This document shows positions 12,805 through 13,391 of a stretch of DNA of 13,391 bases, in pieces. The stretch's first letter is position 1. Each line of letters begins with the position of its first letter. The position numbers were made by a program, and so were the translations under genes. The notes below the pieces were generated by a model. It had not been told where the DNA came from. It searched no databases and was given only the letters and a program-made list of their open reading frames with translations. Location: assembly GCA_003161195.1 (NCBI GenBank), contig PMOV01000171.1, positions 152 to 13,542 of the forward strand. Reading direction: 5' to 3'. Source of the DNA: Acidobacteriota bacterium. Its GTDB lineage: Bacteria; Acidobacteriota; Terriglobia; Acidiferrales; UBA7541.

Positions 12805-12960
12805 CTAACGCCAGGGCGTTGGGGGTACCGGGCGGCCGCCTTGCGCGGTCATCACGGGAGCATTCTTCCCGTGCGACGCACGTTGCAGCGCGCCACGCCA
12901 CGCCACGCCAGCCACCACGATTAATAATGCCAACACCAGGATTGAGAGCCACTTGTTCAT
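12805..12960 (-). CDS. Small single-span membrane protein, 51 residues
   Basis: It has no named family. The sequence starts MNKWLSILVLALLIVVAG, a short basic lead followed by a strong hydrophobic helix (residues 5-20), then a basic stretch (WRGALQRASHGK) and a Pro-rich end (GRPVPPTPWR). This looks like a membrane anchor with its basic part in the cytoplasm, or an uncleaved signal. Support for translation is strong: a perfect AGGAGG (12971-12966) lies five bases before the ATG, the best site in the window. Codons run cleanly to TAG at 12807-12805. Four TGGCG pentamers lie inside the coding region. The Shine-Dalgarno sequence is partly inside a 23-nt palindrome, and a promoter-like pair lies just upstream. 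It is 44 nt upstream of the seven-span gene, with which it may form a unit. Confidence 0.72.
   Translation of the reverse strand: MNKWLSILVLALLIVVAGVAWRGALQRASHGKNAPVMTAQGGRPVPPTPWR
12891..12910. repeat. Four tandem CGCCA pentamers inside the small membrane protein gene
   Basis: CGCCA repeats four times without interruption (TGGCG on the coding strand), encoding part of GVAWRGA just after the membrane helix. Gain or loss of one unit would shift the reading frame after the span and change the basic tail. Four units is few for an active slippage site. Confidence 0.6.
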
Positions 12961-12968
12961 AACTGCCT

Positions 12969-12991
12969 CCTCGTTCCAAGTTGGAACGAGG
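12969..12991 (-). promoter_or_regulatory. 23-nt perfect palindrome overlapping the ribosome-binding site of the small gene
   Basis: Eleven-base arms CCTCGTTCCAA and TTGGAACGAGG surround one central base with no mismatch. In the minus-strand RNA this folds to a ten-pair stem with a three-base loop. The 3' arm ends in GAGG, which is also the first part of the GAGGAGG ribosome-binding site; an alternative register lets GCCTC pair with the last GAGGC instead. As DNA it lies at the predicted transcription start. Either translational masking or a repressor operator would fit; I cannot tell which. Confidence 0.65.
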
Positions 12992-12995
12992 CAAG

Positions 12996-13024
12996 AGACT
13001 ACTCAGTAGCGGTGTGGCAGTCAA
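12996..13024 (-). promoter_or_regulatory. Candidate sigma-70 promoter for the small membrane protein gene
   Basis: On the minus strand TTGACT (13024-13019, five of six consensus bases) and TAGTCT (13001-12996, keeping the key T, A and final T) are exactly 17 bp apart. The predicted start near 12989 falls at the edge of the 23-nt palindrome. A second palindrome, CTACT-C-AGTAG (12999-13009), overlaps the -10 box and could be an operator. Confidence 0.5.
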
Positions 13025-13391
13025 TCTGGATGCGGCCTGCCTCTATGCAAGGGACAGTACTTGTCTTTTTCACGCCCGTCAAGGAGGGGTATTTGGCGGA
13101 GCTTGATAATGCTTGAGCGCGATCGGCCGCGCCACTGCGCGCGCCTGGATGCCGCAAAAAAAGTTGCACCTATCCAGCAGTCGCCGACGAGCATCGAACT
13201 TTTGACGGGCGAGTACCGGAAACAAGGTATAGGCGGTTGGCAGTAGATATGAGTAAATTCTTGCGGGGAAATGCGCATTACGGTGCGTGGTTCGCGGCAC
13301 GGCATAAAGCGCGGGCTTTTGTGCAAGTTGTATGAAGTGCTTGCGATACGGCGGGATTCTGGAATAATCTACCAAGGCCAAAGTTTGTGGC
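13025..13391. other. Right-end stretch with no supportable gene
   Basis: Open frames here on both strands (for example 13061-13246 plus and 13381-13079 minus) lack ribosome-binding sites, start on weak codons or have unstructured composition. Structure seen: CGCCCGTCAA (13073-13082) repeated inverted as TTGACGGGCG (13202-13211), and a nested hairpin CTGGAT...GCAA...TTGC...ATCCAG (13145-13177). It may be the end of a regulatory or RNA-coding region or decayed coding sequence; I cannot decide. Confidence 0.5.

Noticed and set aside
12767..13024. 85-codon minus-strand frame covering the small-gene region
   Set aside because: The 51-codon frame in the same place has a perfect ribosome-binding site and a membrane helix; this longer frame would have to cross the promoter and palindrome and lacks both.
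13073..13082. Resemblance of CGCCCGTCA to the conserved 16S rRNA 3'-end motif
   Set aside because: The surrounding bases do not continue as rRNA, so this is a short coincidence.
13249..13335. 28-codon plus-strand open frame starting MSKFLRGN
   Set aside because: It has no Shine-Dalgarno sequence and no neighbour to support it; too short to claim on composition alone.
13079..13381. 100-codon minus-strand frame at the right end
   Set aside because: It starts on TTG without a ribosome-binding site and has mixed, unstructured composition.

Overview
The window looks like a chromosomal stretch of a GC-rich free-living bacterium. All genes appear intact apart from the first, which is cut by the window edge. 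I see no phage, plasmid, insertion-sequence, CRISPR, tRNA or rRNA signal. The mix of an aromatic amino-acid cluster using a Thermotoga-type DAHP synthase, a secreted DPP-IV-like peptidase, a zinc-ribbon rhomboid, RlpA and lineage-restricted membrane proteins best fits an uncultured Acidobacteriota (Terriglobia-like) genome. That placement is inference from gene content and recollection of protein families; no marker gene is present to prove it.

Bases 1-3737 are one tight plus-strand block for aromatic amino acids: the end of trpB, trpA, an AroQ-type chorismate mutase that overlaps trpA by 4 nt, a type I-beta DAHP synthase with an N-terminal regulatory domain, and prephenate dehydrogenase. The block holds the committing step of the shikimate route (DAHP synthase), the branch enzyme at chorismate, the tyrosine branch and the last step of tryptophan synthesis. 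Bases 3918-5288 hold scoA-scoB, the two subunits of a 3-oxoacid CoA-transferase.

Bases 5289-5676 are a non-coding stretch with three evenly spaced heptamers, a 28-bp imperfect direct repeat and an AT-rich promoter-like box. It precedes a small unrecognised gene (5677-5985) and a PgsA-type phosphatidyltransferase (6148-6720), which has a perfect palindrome and a very short or absent leader upstream. A rhomboid protease lies convergently on the minus strand (6749-7660).

From a good promoter at 7669-7697 runs a plus-strand envelope group: a small charged helical protein, the RlpA/SPOR lipoprotein, a HIT-family protein overlapping it by 4 nt, and after a gap with a hairpin, a secreted DPP-IV-family peptidase (9338-11584).

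The right end is a minus-strand module of three unrecognised membrane-associated genes reading leftward from about 13024: a 51-residue single-span protein (12960-12805) with a perfect ribosome-binding site partly inside a 23-nt palindrome, a seven-span protein (12760-12068) that may be translated from a leaderless start, and a membrane-anchored protein (12067-11651) starting directly after its stop codon. This module is the most unusual part of the window. Bases 13025-13391 hold no gene I can support.
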